A stretch of 64,000 nt of DNA from the NCBI GenBank assembly GCA_002633005.1, contig NMRA01000598.1, positions 128,198-192,197 of the forward strand, in the 5' to 3' direction. A program made the position numbers and the translations under genes. Shown piece by piece: positions 60,680-64,000 of this stretch (position 1 is the stretch's first letter; each line of letters opens with the position of its first letter). Under the pieces are notes generated by a model. That model saw only the letters and a list, made by a program, of their open reading frames with translations, did no database searches and was not told the origin of the DNA. The DNA comes from Phoronis australis (Eukaryota; Phoronida; Phoronidae).

Positions 60680-63600
60680 AAGGTTATGTAGAACCCTTCA
60701 ATGATGTCCAAATGGGACTTAACTCGAATCAATCATTCCTAAGAAATGGTTGATCGAATTCATATAAAACTTTCAGGTACCACGCTTGTTCATAGGAGTT
60801 TTAAAATTTTCATGAGAAAACGATGGCAAGCCTAAGACGAAAACGAAATGAAATTTTTGAAAACTTTAACAGCGTTATTGGGAGTTAGTCTTCAACATTT
60901 ATATCGAAAACAATTTGATCAAATTATCGATATGTTTGGTTTGCAATCAATGTACCTTTCTTTTTCACTAAATTTTACTTTGAAGACGTGGTCACGTGAC
61001 CTAACTAATGTCAAGTTGGTGAAAAGTCAAAAATCAAAATCTGCGCGCTTTCTTCTTCAAAATGTATACTTTATACATTTAATCAGTCTAAAATCTACAG
61101 TTTTGTAGGTATTAGGGTGGTGTAGGACGCACTAAAAATGTATGAACATATTTACAAGCGGTCTGGTACACGTTGTACCAGACGTGCGCAGGTCCCTTAT
61201 GTGGTCCCATTGCACTGATCACCAGGAACCATTTTTATGCTTTATTAATGTCTTAAGGAGGTAGAGACTTGACTCAAGGGTGTAGCAGTGTGCCACAGTG
61301 AGCCTTCAACCCATGACTTTGAGTAAAGGAAGCAGACACTCACTAGATCACACTGCCTTCTTCTCTAAAATGTCGTTTGCACTGCATTTTCTCTTCGGCT
61401 CGCTGTCGGCTGTCGGTTTCGAAAACAGACGATCTTCAACTTGACATTGTTTAAATTGCTTAAAACTACCTCTAACAAGTGACTACATTGTCAGCAGCAC
61501 CTTCCCTTATCGCACTGAATATCACAATCGTGACTTCTATATCCAAAAACGAGAAAATAGGATAAAAGCGACTTCAATTGAAAGTTTCGTAGCTTCAGGG
61601 ACACGAGTACCAAGCGCCAGTGTGTTGTCTCCACCAACACGCGAGTTTCTTATACAGACATATGCCATGTCCGCGCTTTTCCGTTGTTATGAAAACGTGA
61701 AAAGAGCCATAGCGTGATCAAATACTAATTTGTCTTAACCACCACAAACGCAACGCCTCGCCACTCCTTACTATACCGTAATCCGAGAGAAAACAAGCAG
61801 CAATATCTGACGACTTTTCACACTAAACACACTGCAGGATGACTAGCGTGTGATTGGTTGTTTCGATTTTGTGTAGTATGTATCGACCAATAAATGTTCA
61901 AGATCAGCTAATTAACATTTCGTCAGTTAGTGTTTTCGGGTGTTCTAATTTAGAAGCTGATCGACTGGTGGGCATTTTGGATGTTTTTAGCATGAAATTG
62001 GTGATTTTAAGCACTTTAAGGACATTATATTGTGAAAAGTATCAGCAATGCTTGTTCCTCAATAGTTCACAATGATGATAGTCTGATAGTAGTAATTTTT
62101 CATTATTTAGACCAAAACTCTAATTTTAAGCCTACTGCGTAACATTCGGTCTTAGCTCAGATCCACTTCTGTCTTAATTTTGGTCTTAAGGAATTTCATG
62201 CAATAGGGATAAGACATTTTGGTCTTTAGTTAGATTTTTGTCTAAATTAAGAAAGAAAAAGTTTCATGAAATAAGACAAAGGAGAGCTTGAGGTTGTTAC
62301 ATTGCAGCAATTTAAAGGAAACCGAGCAGGAAGGATCTGGAACCCTTCGGCCACCTTCGGGATCTACGTATGTGACAGCTTGGTCGTAATTTACGTAGTA
62401 CAAATCTGCGTGTTTAGACAAGTATCTACTGAGCTATAGATGTGAACATGGGGGCATATATTCTGAATGTAGCAAGCCTTTAGAATTTGATTTTTACTAA
62501 TGTGACATTAATTGGGTCACGTGATCATATTTTAAGTAAAATTTAGCAAAATACAAACATACTTTGATAGCAAAACAACGATTTTAATAGCAGTTTAGGC
62601 GATATAAATGTTCAAGACAATCTCTTCAAAACGTTCAAAACTGCCTAACCGTCACAAACAATGGAGACAGATAGCTAAAAATAAGTGTCCTTGCCTTGAC
62701 ACAGTTCCGGCAAAATCAGGATGGAAACAAAGAAAATCTGAGAGATTTAACTCGCGTGACAAGCTCATGTTGACAACAAACAGACAGAAATCGTCATCCT
62801 TCGCGTGACTAGCTGTTCGAGCATTGTCTTCAAAGATCAAAGATGCAATGGCCGGGAATTATGTAATAAAACCTTCAAGAGACATATGCGACCATAATAA
62901 TGCATGAATAAAATTCACAAAGTTAAACATAATTACACAAAATTTATCTCAGGCAACCACACCTTTTCATCATAAATACTCGCGAGAATTTGTGTTTCTT
63001 TTGCTTTTATTTTAAAAATCTACGGAAAATGTGAGCCAGCGTACTGATACAGTTCAGAATATTACGTCATCTCGGTTCTAATCCTCTCACTTTTGTATGG
63101 AAAATTGAATTGCACTAGGTCAAAATATAAAACTCGAAAACTACCAGTTAATCTTTGTTTTTGAAAAAATGTGGTTAAGATCGATGTTAATGCGCTAATA
63201 CTGTATCGTTCACACATGCCGTGACACGAGTTTCCGATCTTGACAGTTGCGCTCGTTGAATTTTGCCGGTTTGCACAGTTCCCCTACAAGAAAATAGGCT
63301 TCCGAAAGTTTGTCTCCTGTTTTGAGTAGTTGTTAGGGATGTGACGTAATCAGTTCTATTCCATATAGCCGTAGATCATCTTGCTGAACCACAGCTGAGA
63401 TGATCAGATCTTTTGGTTGAATTTCTTCAATTAAAGCACACTTATCTCAAGACCACATGTACACGAGGTATCAAGGTATATTGAAATTAAGCGAGTGGGT
63501 ATTATATCAACTCTTAAACACGTGTACAAGATGATACTCATTGGTTTCCGAAAGGCCGGAAATACTCCTTAAACGGAACAGAACGAGAGAATTTTTTATC

Positions 63601-64000
63601 AGTAATTACCATGTAAGTAAGGCGTTGATATGCAAAAACAAAAAGTTGGCAAAAGCGGGACACAGATTTTAAACTTTTTTTTCTCACCTGTGCAAAAGCG
63701 AGTACACGCTCTAACAAGAAAAAGTGAAGCGGGCACGCAGATGACGTTCGGCATTTTTTTGGTCGCAATTGCCGATAACCACGTGTCCGACACATGGCGA
63801 TAAGCGTTCTCCGCGACCCAGTGTTCTGAGAAGTCACGCGTCCTCTTGGTAATTATCATTTAAACATTCGAATTAACCGCGATAAAACTCTGGCGAGGTG
63901 TGGGCGCTCTGGTCACATATGAAGTACACATACACGATGTGCAAAGGATTTCCCTTACCGTAAGGCTAGTTGCATACGCGAAAGTTAGATCGGCGCTCTC
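60680..64000. other. Region upstream of unit C, no gene supported
   Basis: Short ORFs only. It contains a MITE end (GGTTATGTAGAACC, about 60682), a possible degenerate tRNA-like SINE on the minus strand near 61265-61350, and a patch rich in GGTCTTA/TAAGAC words at 62150-62280 that resembles the interior of the 55989 MITE. No splice-bounded coding exon was recognised. Confidence 0.5.

Noticed and set aside
61240-61350. tRNA-like element on the minus strand
   Set aside because: Box A and box B each have at least two mismatches; too degenerate to call a SINE or tRNA with confidence.

Overview
The window is eukaryotic nuclear DNA of about 40% GC. It has short exons with canonical GT/AG borders, introns of 0.1-3 kb and many small inverted-repeat transposons. 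The gene content fits an invertebrate deuterostome: a CPT1 close to vertebrate CPT1A, plus secreted genes combining SRCR, thrombospondin and chitin-binding domains. Amphioxus is my best guess; a hemichordate or echinoderm is not excluded. Four single N bases (18596, 20819, 27162, 36549) are assembly ambiguities.

Region 1 (about 0.84-24.37 kb, + strand) is a complete carnitine O-palmitoyltransferase 1 gene, the malonyl-CoA-regulated entry step of mitochondrial fatty-acid oxidation. I could join 19 constant coding exons with every phase consistent. Directly after the 26-bp exon carrying the catalytic His lie four alternative exons (13a-13d), each encoding its own version of the same 21-26 residue segment. 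All four begin with Ala-Asp-Ala-Pro-Ile, keep the same phase and are multiples of 3 bp. This looks like a four-way splice cassette in the part of the enzyme that contacts substrate and malonyl-CoA. Further upstream, a 54-bp tandem triplication has copied the 5' splice site of exon 8 three times in frame.

Region 2 (24.4-28.8 kb) is intergenic, with palindromic repeats and no supported gene.

Region 3 (28.8-60.7 kb, - strand) is a tandem array of three paralogous genes in duplicated units of about 7.2 kb: A (29881-35517), B (43862-49799) and C (55223-60178). Each encodes a secreted protein: signal peptide, one group-A SRCR domain split over two exons, one or two thrombospondin type 1 repeats (TSR), and C-terminal CBM14 chitin-binding domains. 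A and C have two TSRs and one CBM14. B has one TSR and four CBM14 domains in a single exon. A and B also carry broken TSR exons. The architecture suggests secreted chitin- or microbe-binding proteins of mucosal immunity or of the cuticle or gut lining; this is inference.

Between A and B, on the + strand (36.2-41.8 kb), are several short exon-like segments of an unrecognised, possibly decayed, helix-rich gene. Transposon-like elements are scattered through the array, including an 821-bp insertion in unit C whose empty site is preserved in unit A. Region 4 (60.7-64 kb) holds no gene I can support.
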